The notes beneath the pieces are model-generated. The model saw nothing but the letters and a program-made list of their open reading frames with translations, did no database searches and had not been told where the DNA came from. Source: Trichoplax sp. H2 (taxonomy: Eukaryota; Placozoa; Uniplacotomia; Trichoplacea). From it: 64,000 nucleotides of DNA. This document shows, in pieces, positions 41,045-52,620 of this stretch. Position 1 is the stretch's first letter, and every line of letters starts with the position of its first letter. Both the position numbers and the translations under genes were made by a program. Location: the NCBI GenBank assembly GCA_003344405.1, contig NOWV01000136.1, positions 1-64,000 on the forward strand, read 5' to 3'.

Positions 41045-44000
41045 CTATATATCCCATAATCTTGTACAACAGTCGCTGCCAACAGATACGAATGAAGAAT
41101 TGTCCAACCAGACAATACCATTCACAGGGGACATCGGATGGGCTCCTACAGATATATTTAAAGTTAAGTTTAATCGATAACTGTTTCCATTAAGGTAATA
41201 CCTAATTATTTATAAAATCTCCTTCATTACTACAATATACAGGCCTAAACTTTTAGTGAGTCGGAACTACAGTTATACTGTACCTTTGACGATTGCTTTC
41301 TTGCCAGCATCGGCAACTGACCACAATATAACATTGGAATCAATGCCACCAGATGCAATATATGTAGAATCAGGTGACCAAGCAAGGTACGATACTCGGG
41401 CGGTATGATAACTCCAACTATGTAGTGTCTACAATATATTTCAAATGACATTAATAATCGGAAATACAATAATCGCTAAGTTGTATAATTGAAGATTCAT
41501 GATATCAAATAATGCTTCTTACTACAGAGTAAGCCTTTGTTGCCATTACGGTGAGACATCTTTGAGAATCTCCAACAGCTAACAATTCGCCATTTGGCGA
41601 ATATGCCAGATGCGACGGAGTACCTCTCACAGATACCTTAGTTATTTCTTCCAAGTTATACCCGCTTACTTTGTAAACATACACGAAACTTTCCTATATT
41701 CAAATATTAAAACTACTTACAACATATTTCTGTAACAAGTGTTATTTTGCCAATTTAATTTAGCTATCTTGTACCTTGCTACTTCCAACAGCTAGTTCAC
41801 AAGTTACAGAGTTGAATGAGATACTGTTTGGCTCATACTTCACAAGTAAACTATTTTCTTTTTGGCCTTCATTAGTGATCGAGATCTGATATCATAACGT
41901 AAATATAATAGAAACGAAATTACCGTTTGATAAACAAATCTTGAAAGGCCTTGTTTAATTTCATGTATTATGTACCTCGTTCATGCACGCAACAAAAATA
42001 ATGTTGCCTCCCCCACTACACAAAGCGCGAGGTTGAGAGTCTAATTTCAGGGAATAAGAACTAAAACAAAGTTATAAAAATCGATTATATTTTCACTAAA
42101 AATAATTTCTATAGTAATCTACTGCTATAACATACCTGTACTCGTTAGATGCGGTTGAAAACTTTTTCATGCAATCGTCAATTCCTACGGTGTAAACTTC
42201 GTCTCCAACGGTAAGCATAGCGTTAACTTGATTGTTATGACCGACGCCTTTAATTTCATCGTTATCTCCAGTGGTAGTATCCCAAGATAGTGCCATAGGT
42301 TAAAGACATAAAACAATCTAAAAATTCATTTAATTCTGTAATGGTAACGTTATCTATACAGTAAAATACGGGTTACAGTTAGACGATCGAAAAGATATTT
42401 GTTAATCCGGTATAGTCTACAGTGTATATCTTTTTCTTGTCAGCCGATAAGGTTATAGCAGTAATAGCCTTTTGATGTCCCTAGATTAACAAATAGATGA
42501 TTAATATGAATAAGTATTGCTTCAAAGAACGTTTAAGTTTAGAGCAATTGAACCTTTATGATTATACCTTAATAACTTTCGTCAAAGCTGAATTACTAAA
42601 GTCTAAATAGTTTATGTAGCCGGAAAGTGATACTGATAGAATATGATCCCCTTGCCACAAGCATCCCAATTGTTGATCGAGTAACTTACTGCCTACGTTA
42701 ATTGTACTAAAAAATTTTCATGTCAAAAAGATGTAAATCCAAATTTATGTATAAATTCAATAAGTAGTATAAGCGACTAAATATTTACCCCATCAGCTCA
42801 AGCGTATTAGCATCCCATAATTTGACAGATTTATCCGCGGAACAAGTAATAAGTTGGGCAGAGTCTGCTTTCCAGGCAGACTGTTTAAAATAAAACGAAT
42901 TGAAATAATTAAGTATCTTTCCTAAGCTATCATGATATAGCTATTATTAATACTTTTATAACTACTGTGGAAAAATGGATAATTAATACATTACTCTACC
43001 CCATAGATTCCACCACTATGAGCGGGATTGCCAAGTTCTCCTTCTTTTTCTGCAGTCTTACCGTTATACAAAAATGCTCTTCCATCTGCTCCACCAGATA
43101 CGAATTTTTCTCCATTAGGAGAAAATTTAATGGTATTAATAAACTTAGAATGGCTCTATGAATAGGTAAAATAAGCTTTAATAAAGTATTCCAGTATAAC
43201 ATTAAAATTAATCGATCACTAAATAAATGATCATTACATTGATCTTTTGATCGAATTTAAAAGGTGGTCCAGAATGAAACGCGATCTGCATGTCTTCTCC
43301 TCCAGTAGCAACCTTGTATGGTCGTGATGGTTTGAAGTCAACACAAGTTATTGGCTTATGATGACCAGTGATAGTACCGACGCTACTTCCGCTGTCCCAT
43401 AAGAAGGCGCTCGCGAACCTTACCAATACAAAATATAAGCAATTAGACTTTTTATCCCTATGAAAGTATTATTGTCTGAATAGAGCCATACTTCTCTCTA
43501 CCATCACCAGCGGTAATGATCCTCTTACTGTCTGGTGACCAACAAAGATCATAAATCGCTCCGTGGGGTTGATACTCATACTTTAACAAATGTTCACGCT
43601 GTGTAGTGTCCCAAATTCGAATTTTTCCTCCAGTGTCTGAATATAGGTAGCAGTAACAATGAATATAGTCGTAATTTTGATCACATTCATATGAAGAATG
43701 GAGAAATCGTTCTATGGAATTTGCTTACCAGCAGATGCAATATAGAACCCACTCGGAGCATAGCGTGCAACTGTTGTTTGCAGAGCATGTTGAGCATAAA
43801 CATCACTTTCAGCTAAGTTCTGTGGACGTTAATATCATTAGTTAATTTTTGATTTAGTAATTAATGATTTACTGAGTCAATTTGACGATTAATAACACAT
43901 GATGTAGAGCATTCAAATTCTTTATCATTACAGTAGTATTATATATCAAATGTTGTCAGGATTTTGTAGACGCCTTTGCAAGGAATTAAAGTTGTATAGT

Positions 44001-44190
44001 ACTGTATACCGATCTCTAGATGAAAGTAATTCGATATTTGTATCACGGTATCTAAGTGCTCCAAATACCTCGATATTTCTGATTATAACATGGTTTCCAA
44101 TACAATATAAGAAATTTTTGCCCTTAGGATCGCCACCAATCTGAACACTTCGTCCACGTTCTGTTCGAGGCAAAGCTGCAAAGCAGTTCT
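41045..44190 (-). CDS. WDR1: Actin-interacting protein 1 / WDR1 (first exon not found)
   Basis: Two-propeller WD40 protein that works with ADF/cofilin to disassemble actin filaments in the cytosol. Exons on the minus strand, transcription order: 44190-44069, 43819-43729, 43636-43492, 43418-43238, 43155-43000, 42880-42789, 42706-42568, 42480-42399, 42289-42136, 42060-41976, 41885-41775, 41693-41526, 41428-41284, 41145-41045. About 590 codons, near the family's ~600. Diagnostic sequence includes [73 protein letters not shown], a PPFKFD segment, SGYINYLD and the closing RLWDI. Alignment to the family shows only the first roughly eight residues missing; their exon should lie upstream of 44190. 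The eighth intron listed (42290-42398) has AT-AC ends. A partial decayed copy of this locus lies at 48-51 kb. Confidence 0.94.
42290..42398 (-). other. Candidate U12-type AT-AC intron in WDR1
   Basis: On the coding strand the 109-nt intron starts ATATCTTTTC (U12 consensus ATATCCTTT, one difference) and ends in AC. TCTTTAAC (branch consensus TCCTTAAC, one difference) lies with its branch A about 10 nt before the end. Splicing here joins GGATTAACA-A to TA-TCTTGGGAT, giving GLTISWD, which matches the spacing of human GHINYWD exactly. No GT-AG choice keeps the frame open. Confidence 0.8.
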
Positions 44191-44559
44191 CTAGAAAAGA
44201 TTTATTGTATTAATCATTTTAATATTATTTTCAATTTTATAGCTATAATAACGGCTACCGATTAATCCTTAAATTAACGAGAACATCGGCAGATATCACA
44301 CCTCTTTACTATGTCTACTAAGTTAAATTTTAAATTCTCATTGCTCAGGAATTTCTTGTACGTCAAATAGCATCCATGAAATGTATTTCTACAAGAATGT
44401 TTACAACATGAACTATGATCCTTTATTTCTTACAATGGAAAAATACTGTACCAGAAAAGCAATTTAGCTTCTGATTTACAAAAAGTTAAGAATAGTAAAA
44501 TGTGTTTTCTGTCAGAGCAAAAATAGTAGCAACTACTCCACTCTACATTTCATTTCTGT

Positions 44560-46260
44560 AATATAAGGTTTGCATCCAAATTCGTAGTATCTGGTGTTAG
44601 TATTGGTAGTTAACCTAGCAGAGTTGTAAATCGTCACACCTGATCTGATACTTGATTAGCTTACGACTTTATCATGACCAAATCAAAAGTATAGTAGAGT
44701 ACTTTCCGTAGTACTTGTTATGTACTATCATTATTCTTATTTTCTAGCAACAAGGTTGAAGATAACTTGATCACTCACAATTCAAGAGATTGCATGCTTG
44801 CAGTCTACCGTACCAGTGCTACTGTCGTTAATTTGTTAATTATTTATTTGAACCGTAATCTTGAAGTCTATTCAATTTGCTAACAACAATCAATTTATCA
44901 AGAAGTAAACTTGGTTTAGCTTAAAATTTAACATGATAGACTAGATGATGATTGTCTATTTGCTTGTTTCATTAGCAACATGTTCTAAAAGAGCTTGCTT
45001 ACGAGAGATTACACACCTATAGCCTACCGTAGCAGGACTAAAAAAATTGTAATTATTTGACCCCTAATCTTGAAATCGATTCAATGAAGCTCACAAATCT
45101 ATCTGTCAAGGCAAGTCGATAAAAATTGACGTTGGATCAGCTTTAAACTTAGCACGATAGAGTTGATCGACATTGTCTCCTAGTGTATTTCAATAGCAAT
45201 ACACTTGGAGACAACTAAACTTCCAATTTAAGAGATTAAGCGCCTGCAGCCTAATGTTCAAGGAGCCTAGGACTACTGAATTATTATTATTTGACCCCTA
45301 ATCCTGAGACCAATTCTAAGACGTCAATCCCTCAAGACAAGTCGATAAAACTGGATGTTGGATCAATTTATCAGCCTACCATAGCAGTATTAGCGTCATG
45401 AATTAATGAATTTACATGACCCGTCATGCTGGAAGTCGATTCAATTTGCTAACAAATCTATTCCATCAAGACAAGTCGATAAAAATTAAAGTTGGATCTA
45501 CTTCCAATTTCATACGATAGAGTCGATCGATATGGTCTCTATGCGTGTTCCAATAGCAACATGCTTGGAGATAAACTAAAAACTCACAATTCAAGAGATT
45601 ACGTGCCTGCAGCCTAACGTACAAGGACTAATCAATTATTTGACCCCTATTTCATGATGCCAATTCTTCAGGAAAAGTAGATGAAATGTAATGCACGATC
45701 AATTTATAACTCAACATGATAGAGTAGATCCACATTGTCTCTTTGCTTGTCTAATGAATAACATGCTCACAACTGAAGAGACTATATGCATACAGCCTAC
45801 CATCACAGAATATTACGATGAGGAATATTCATTTATTTGACCCTCAATCATGACATCAATACAATTTATGAAGCAATCTATCGATCAAGATTAGTCGATA
45901 AAAATTGACGTAGGATCCATTTCAAAATTAGCAGGATAGAGTCGATCGGCACTGTCTTCTTGCGTATTCGAATAGCAAGACGCTTAGAGAGACAAATTTA
46001 ACTCCTAATTTAGCAAATTACACGCCTACAGCCTACTGTACCAGGACTAACGAAATCACTTGAATGAATTCGTTAGCCGTTAATCCTAAGGGCGATTAAT
46101 GTTTACGCGATCGACAAGTAGATAAAATTAGACGTTGGATCAACTTAGAACTTAATAGGATAGCGTAGATCGACATTATCTCCTTGATTGTTCGTCTAAC
46201 AACATGCTTGAAGACAACTTACTCCCAATTTAAGGCAATATTACTTACTTAAATTACAAG
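44560..46260. repeat. Satellite-like tandem array, block A
   Basis: Repeating units of about 200-230 bp share TTATTTGACCCCTAATC, CTATC..TCAAGACAAGTCGAT, AAAATTGACGTTGGATCA, a TTAACACGATAGAGTCGATC block, CATTGTCTCCTTGC, AATAGCAACATGCTTGGAGA and a CCTGCAGCCTA block. Unit markers are at about 44850, 45060, 45290, 45416, 45640, 45838 and 46075. No coding potential. It lies just upstream of WDR1, where that gene's missing first exon could also be. Confidence 0.75.
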
Positions 46261-48115
46261 ACATGGCGGATTTCTTCTTCAAGACAAGGCGGCGTAGAAA
46301 AGTAGAAGGCTTATTGGAGGTTGTCGTCTACTAGACTATCAAAAGAGAGCCAAATAGAAATGCTGTGCTGATACTAAATACTGATCAGTGATGGCAGTAG
46401 TTTGTATAAAGATTTGGTGGGAGGATTTTAGTAGCCTAACTTTCCATTGGTCCTGCATACTCATAGCCATAAATGGATTGATTCACGCCCTGGTCATATT
46501 CCTACAACGCATCGACGCGCATAATACAGTAGACTATAGCCATAGGATTGCCATTAAAAAAATGGCGTGACATGGTTCGCAATTTTGGCATCTACTCAGA
46601 TCGTCTCTACTCCATTATCCCCTAAAATACTCTAATAAGGATGATAGAATACTATTGCAGTGTTCCTATGCCACGTAGATCCGCCATTGCATTGCTATCG
46701 ACTAGGATAGACACTATAAGGTAAAAGATTTTACTAGCGAAATCGGCCAGAAAGTCGAAATGATCAATGGCGTGATTAGTTAGTCATGTTTCAGCCATTA
46801 AAATGGTCTCTACTCCATGATATCATCCATTTAAATACTAGTCAAAATACGAATAGAAATCCATGATAGGATGGTGGAGAAATAATAACTCATTCTATAT
46901 TAAAAACGAAAGTGTTATAAACGCTTCAGAAATGGAAATCTCCCTATTAAAGTTAGATATGCGCGTGCACGATTGTCGAGAATGCATGGTGGCGCAAATG
47001 GAGTTTGATATCCAATATGAGATTAAAAAATACAGATAGATACTGATGTACGATCAATTAGAGGTCCTAGTCTGCCAGCCTTCAGCTACTGGTGTTCAAT
47101 TTTTGATTTCGAATTTAGTTATCCTATAAAGCACACAAGTTATCCACCTTTCAATATGGATGGGTTTGACTTTTCTGTGCACTAAATAAATATTAGTTGT
47201 TCGTCGTCGACACTCTACCCTGGGTACAGTTTGCATCTCTAAATTTACAAATTTTAGCTATATAGAAGCATATGTAGCATGACTAGGGTTGATGTATAGT
47301 TATTTAATATATGGTGTTTGAAAATGGAATAAAGCAGAGCAAGCAATATCGCGTGTACCAAGGACTACTCAAGAACCTATCTTCTTCCTCCTTTCTTATT
47401 TCTACATTCATGGTCATGATGTTAGAAAGAGGGAGAGAAAAGCATATTGTTAAGTAGCTTCGAAGATTAGATTAAGAAGAGCAACATAATATTAACTCGT
47501 ATTGTCCAATAATCTATTCAATTGCAAGCAGAAGGAAGTCAATAAATACATATTGCTGAGTGAGTCTTTTATCGTACATAAGTTCAAGATGAAGTTTTAC
47601 AGTAGGCTTACTCAGCTCGAGCTTGTAGTCAATAAATGGAGTGTAACTAATTATAGGCGCAACTTATCACGCAAATGGAAACTAGTAAAGTTCAATAATC
47701 ATTGCCTATACTATTTGAATCCAACTTTCTTTGCTATAGCATAATCACATCCTTCATCATGCTTAATGTGCAATTCTACTGCCTACTCTAAATGCTTCAT
47801 TAATTGAATTTAATCTATTTTACTAATAGTCAACGGTATCCTATACTTTAACTTGGGTATGATAATACTTTCTTTCAATCATGATTTAATAAACTTACAG
47901 CTTACTCATAACATACTATTGAGCAAAACATTGAAATTAAACCAGCAACATGATCTAATTAATAGTATATGCCAACAAGGTCACTGCTAAAGCAAACACG
48001 AGTCTCCATTTGCTACTAACAGGTTGTTCTTTCAATGTGACTGTAGTATGATTCCACACAGAACTCGCCATGATGGATAGTGCCACTTTCGTGCTTATGT
48101 ATATACTGGCGATAT
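46261..48115. other. Intergenic between duplicated blocks
   Basis: The start of this stretch (46259-46320) still matches 51359-51420 of the second copy; the rest appears unique. A purine/pyrimidine-rich piece near 47345-47440 (CCAAGGACTACTCAAG and following) resembles one arm of the foldback in the UGT-B intron. No gene recognised. Confidence 0.4.
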
Positions 48116-49560
48116 TAGTTCGTATATCAGTCTAGTAAGACGATAGTTTATCGTAGTCATTTACTATAAGCCATTTATTATCGCTAATGGTGATATTTTC
48201 CAGGATTCGTTAATACATAATATTAAATTCAACCTTCAATATCATAGCTCATAACTACAGTTTATTATACGCAAGAAAACGCGCTACCACAACAAGATCC
48301 CGAACACTACATATCGTAACTTATAGTTATTAGTCTACCAATTTATTCATATCGAAATGTGGATAGCTATTGCCATAAATACTGACGATTAATGTACTTT
48401 ACGAAATGCGCATCTTAATATTATACCTTAATGTAGGCTAGTACTTGCTATCTATGAATAATTTAATTGCTCGTAAATGATTAAATGCACGTTGCACGGT
48501 ATATTACTCTTTCAACTGTTGGTAGAATATAATAAAAGGAGCTATACTTATTTGCTCGAGCAGAGTTCAACAATGAGAGATATTTAGATGTAAGACACGA
48601 CTCTATTTCATATGATTTAATGTGATTTTAATGTGATTTTCCAAGTTTTTTATTGTGTATACTTCTATCTATCTATCTTGAGATGGAAGTAATTCAATAT
48701 TTGTATTACGATATCTAAGTGCTCCATGTGATGGAAATTCGAATAATAGAAATGGCACACAGACTTAAACGGTAAAGCTTATTCTTACTGTTATGGATTT
48801 CGACGCGACAATTAGTTTTTCCAAAACCTAACATTCTACTTATATGCGAACCTTTTTATATCTACTCTTATCTTTTCTAGCATATTATACTGTACTGTGC
48901 ATGGCGAGCTATTTAAGAATATTTGTCATCATAGCGTTATTAATTGTATTACAATACATATACTTAATACAAGACTATGCTAAGAGCCATATTAGAGCAA
49001 ATGATATTTAGTCTACTTTAACGAATTTACGGCACTCCAAATACCTCGCTATATCGGATTATAACATGATTTCCAATACAATATAAGAATCTTTTCCCTT
49101 AAGATCACCACCAATCTGAACACTTCGTCTACATTCTGTTCGAGGCAAAGCTGCAAAACAGTTCTCTAGGAAAGATTTATTGTATTAATTATTTTAATAT
49201 TGTTTCATTTTCAATTTTATCGCGATAATAACGACTATCAATTAATCCATAAATTAACGAGAATAACAGCAGATATCACCCATGTTTACTACGTCTACTG
49301 AGCTAAACTTTAATTTCGAGTTGCCGAGGAATTTATTATACTGTACGTCAAATTTCACCCACAAAAGGTATTTCTACACGAATGTTTACAACATGAACTA
49401 TGATCCTTGATTTCTTACAATGGAAAAATATTGTACCAGAAAAGCGATTTAGCTTCCAATTTTACAAAAATTTAAGAACAGTAAAATATGTTATCTGTCA
49501 GAACAAAAATAGTAGCAACTGCTGCAGTATGCATTCCATTTCTACAATATAAGGTTTGCA
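48116..49560. repeat. Segmental duplication copy B (decayed WDR1 locus)
   Basis: 48116-48373 matches 40671-40935 (3' side of WDR1). About 48690-48720 and 49030-49560 match about 44018-44050 and 44050-44560 (5' side of WDR1). Everything between, i.e. almost the whole WDR1 coding region, is missing or unrecognisable. Order and orientation match copy A, as expected from an internally deleted tandem duplication. Confidence 0.75.
49045..49165 (-). pseudogene. Frameshifted WDR1 exon relic
   Basis: This 121-nt stretch matches the 122-nt WDR1 exon at 44069-44190, including the flanking acceptor and donor. One base is lost near the run AAGGGAAAAGATTC, which shifts the frame. Substitutions also change ERGRSVQ-region codons. 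No other WDR1 exon survives nearby, so it is non-coding. Confidence 0.8.
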
Positions 49561-51360
49561 TCAAAATTCGTAATATCTGGTGTTAGTATTGGTAGTTAAC
49601 CTTGCAAAGCTGCAAACAGATCAGCCTGGATTTGATACTCGATTAGTTTACGAATTCATTAGGGACTAAAATCAAAACATAATAGGGTACATTCTGTAGT
49701 ACTTGTTATGTACTATCATTATTATTTTCTAGCAACAAGCCTGAAGATAACTTGGTCACAATTCAAGAGATTACATGCTTGCAGTCTACCGTACCAGTGC
49801 TACAGTAGTTAACTTATTATTTGAACCTTAATCCGAAAGTCTGTTCAGTTTGTTAACAACAATCAATTTATCGAGAAGTAAGTAACTATTAGCGTTGGAT
49901 TAACTTAAAACTTAATATGATAGAGAAGATCATGGCTACTTCCTGACTTGTTTGAATAGCAACATAGTGTAAAGAACTTGGTCATAAATTCATAATTAAA
50001 GAAATTACAGACGTGCCGCCAGCTGCACCGATACTACAATAAGTAATCAATCTGTCAAGATAAGTGGAGAAAAATCGATGCTGGACTATTTTAAAAAATT
50101 ATTAATATGATAGAATGGATCAACGTTGCCCCTTACTTGTTTGAAATTCAAGACATTTAGAGACAAGTTACTGACAATTTAATCCTAAGGTCAATTTTAA
50201 GGAATCAATCCGCCAAGGCAAGTCGATGAAATTTGACCTAGGATCTGCTTAAAACTTAATATGATAGCGTAGATGATGGCTGTCTTGTTGGTTGTTTGAT
50301 TAATTAGCATAATTAGCAACATGCTCTAGAACAGCTTGCTCACAAGAGATTTTATGCCTGTTAGCCTACCTTACTAGGACTAAAGAATGGTAATGAATTG
50401 ACCCCTAATCTTGAAGTTATTTCAATTACCTAACAAATCTATCCGTCAAGGCAAGTCGATAAAAATTGACGTTGGATCAGCTTTAAACTTAATATGATGA
50501 AGTAGATAGGTGTTTTCTCTTGGCGTGAATTTAAGGGATTATGCGCCTGCATCCTAACGTATAAGGATTGATGAATTATTTAACCTCTAATCCTGAGACT
50601 GATTCTGAGACGTTAATCCCTCAAGACAAGTAGATGAAATTGGATGTTGGATCAATTTATAATTCAAGATGACAGAGTAGATCAACGTTGTCTCTTAGCT
50701 TGTTTGATTAGTGGCATGCTCACAATTGAAGAGACTTCACGCCTTCAGTCTACTTTGCTGAAGCTGCATCATGAAAATTTTCACAGGGGGTGATTACCCC
50801 ATACTTCTAATTTTGGTATAGGGTAAGCGCATCCTTCCAATTGCTCTTTTTTCTACTGAAAACTCCCCCACACAATGTAGCACAGATTTAAGAATTACGG
50901 TAATTAACGACAGGAATATTAATTTAGAACTTTTTTTAGGGGGGGGGCGCTTACTCAGTACTTTACGGTCATTAATTTATTTGACCAGCAATCTTGAAGT
51001 CGATAAAAATTGACATTAGATCCATTTCAAACTTAACACGATGGAGTCGATCGGTGTTGTCTCCTTGCTTGTTCGAATAGTTAGTAGTACACTTAGAGCT
51101 GAACTAATCTCATGAGATTACACGCCTGTAGTCTACCGGACCAGGGACTGATAAATTAACCTTAATGAATTCTTTAGCCCCTAATCCTGAGGTCGATTAA
51201 TGTTTATCCGACAGACAGGTAGATGAAATTGGACGTTGAATCAACTTATAACTTAACAGGATAGCGTAGATCGACATTATCTCCTTGCTTGTTCAACTAG
51301 CAACATGCTTGGAGACAACTTGCTCACAATTTAAGGTATTAGTACTATCTTAAATAACAA
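49560..51360. repeat. Satellite-like tandem array, block B
   Basis: Same ~200-230-bp unit family as block A and in the same orientation, with markers near 49826, 50397, 50578, 50980 and 51176. It is interrupted around 50780-50970 by an unrelated sequence with inverted repeats and a G9 run. The block ends in AAGACGTGGCAGATTTCTTC, the counterpart of the end of block A. Confidence 0.72.
50780..50970. repeat. Foldback insertion within satellite block B
   Basis: GTAAGCGC at 50823-50830 and GCGCTTAC at 50947-50954 are perfect inverted 8-mers; CCCCATAC and GGTATAGGG nearby also pair. The stretch includes a long G run (about 50939-50947) and has no counterpart in block A, so it looks like an insertion. 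Confidence 0.5.
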
Positions 51361-51409
51361 GACGTGGCAGATTTCTTCTTCTAAATGAAGCCGCGTAGAA
51401 AGAAGAAGG

Positions 51410-51745
51410 CGTATTTGTGGAGGAATAGAGGAAAGTTAGTTAGGAGCGGGGAACAATTTTTTGTTTAGTAGTCCCTGCTCTTCTCTTTGGGAAATAGACG
51501 AAAGTTGATTAGGAGTGGGGGCAACTCTTTGTTTAGTAGTCCTTTTCCTTCTCTTTGGGGATTACGGGAAAGTTGATTAGGAGTGGGGAGGGGGAGACAA
51601 TTCTCTGTTTAGTAGTCGTTGTTCTTCTCTTTGGGAATGCGGGAGAGTTGATTAGGAGCCGGGGGACAATTTTTCGTTTAATAGTTCCCGTTCTCCTCTT
51701 TGAGGAATAGGGGACAGTTGCTTAGGAGCGTGGCGGGATAATTTG
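51410..51745. repeat. Minisatellite, about four to five units of ~80 bp
   Basis: Units carry GAAAGTTGATTAGGAG, a G-rich core (GTGGGG), CAATT.TTTGTTTAGTAGT and a CTTCTCTTTGGG box, with starts near 51425, 51485, 51550, 51635 and 51710. The G-rich strand is the plus strand. Confidence 0.7.
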
Positions 51746-52380
51746 GATGTTTGGATCAAGAGCATTGAACAGACCCAGAATTTTTTACACTATATCATAT
51801 ACAAATAGGCGAAAACATGAGTCTATCGGCTAAATGAAGAGATAACTTTTAATGTATAAGTACGTACAATAACCACATCAGTAGTCGAATAAAGTATGAA
51901 TTTTATTAGTAGCACGCTCTCCTAGATTATATCCATAAATAGTAATCAGAATAGCAAGATAAAATGTCATAATCTAGTAGTATGCTACTGTACAATAATG
52001 GAATGTAAATCTTTACATGTGTGTAGTAAAACTGACGGGTAAGTTTCCACCAATCTGAAAACAATCGAGAACTGCCAAATTATTTTTATCGCTGATATAC
52101 TTTTCATCTAACAAGTAAATTTTTGATGCTAAGGTCTAGTACTTGTGTAACTTCTTGCTAACTATGACCATGATGCTCTCCTTCAATATTGAATGAGGAG
52201 CCCATCATCACAGTATCAAAATTAACTTTTTGACACATCGACATCACAAGGAATTACAAATGATGTCACCATATCATAAAATTTATAATAATTCTAGCCT
52301 GTTAACAAAATGAAACAGCTACAATTTAGTTGGTATAAGGTGTAGGTTAAACCGTTGAGTTGTCTGCAACCTTGTAGTTT
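51746..52380. other. 3' flank of SELENOK
   Basis: AT-rich stretch past the SECIS candidate. Probably contains the distal 3' UTR of SELENOK; no poly(A) signal could be chosen with confidence. Confidence 0.35.
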
Positions 52381-52434
52381 CATCAATCATAGTAGCCTCT
52401 TGACATTGAATGAGTTACCTGCTATGACATCATT
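52381..52434 (-). promoter_or_regulatory. Candidate SECIS element of SELENOK
   Basis: On the transcript strand the core ATGA (52433-52430) and the opposing TGAT (52385-52382) can form the SECIS quartet of tandem G.A pairs. Next to it, TGTCATAG pairs with CTATGAT (seven pairs, one wobble). The unpaired AA of the apical loop (52416-52415) follows 13 nt after ATGA, within the usual range. The element lies about 195 nt downstream of the UGA codon. The upper stem is weak, so the exact fold needs computation. Confidence 0.65.
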
Positions 52435-52465
52435 ACAAGAACAAATAAAGGTTGCATTGAGGTGC

Positions 52466-52522
52466 TACCAAACTTTTCAGTTTGGTATTTAGCGCTTGCC
52501 AATAGTTAAATCAGCAAGCGCT
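52466..52522 (-). promoter_or_regulatory. Two adjacent perfect hairpins in the SELENOK 3' UTR
   Basis: AGCGCTTGC/GCAAGCGCT (52491-52499 with 52514-52522; 9 bp, 14-nt loop) and TACCAAACT/AGTTTGGTA (52466-52474 with 52479-52487; 9 bp, 4-nt loop) lie between the UGA codon and the SECIS candidate. GGTA upstream of the first stem could also pair with TACC, so two alternative folds are possible. Function unknown. Confidence 0.6.
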
Positions 52523-52620
52523 TTACCTATAAAAATGGAAAACACACCGTCAATCATGCCCATCCCAGTATCTAATGATTTCATCGATGATCAAGTAATA
52601 TCAACTTAGGATTCTCATTT

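Noticed and set aside
42290-42398. GT-AG splicing of this WDR1 intron
   Set aside because: The only nearby donors (GTCTAAC) and acceptors (TTTTTAG, ATTACAG) lead to immediate stops or lose the WD motif.
47502-47744. 80-residue open frame on the plus strand
   Set aside because: AT-rich, no family similarity, no exon structure.
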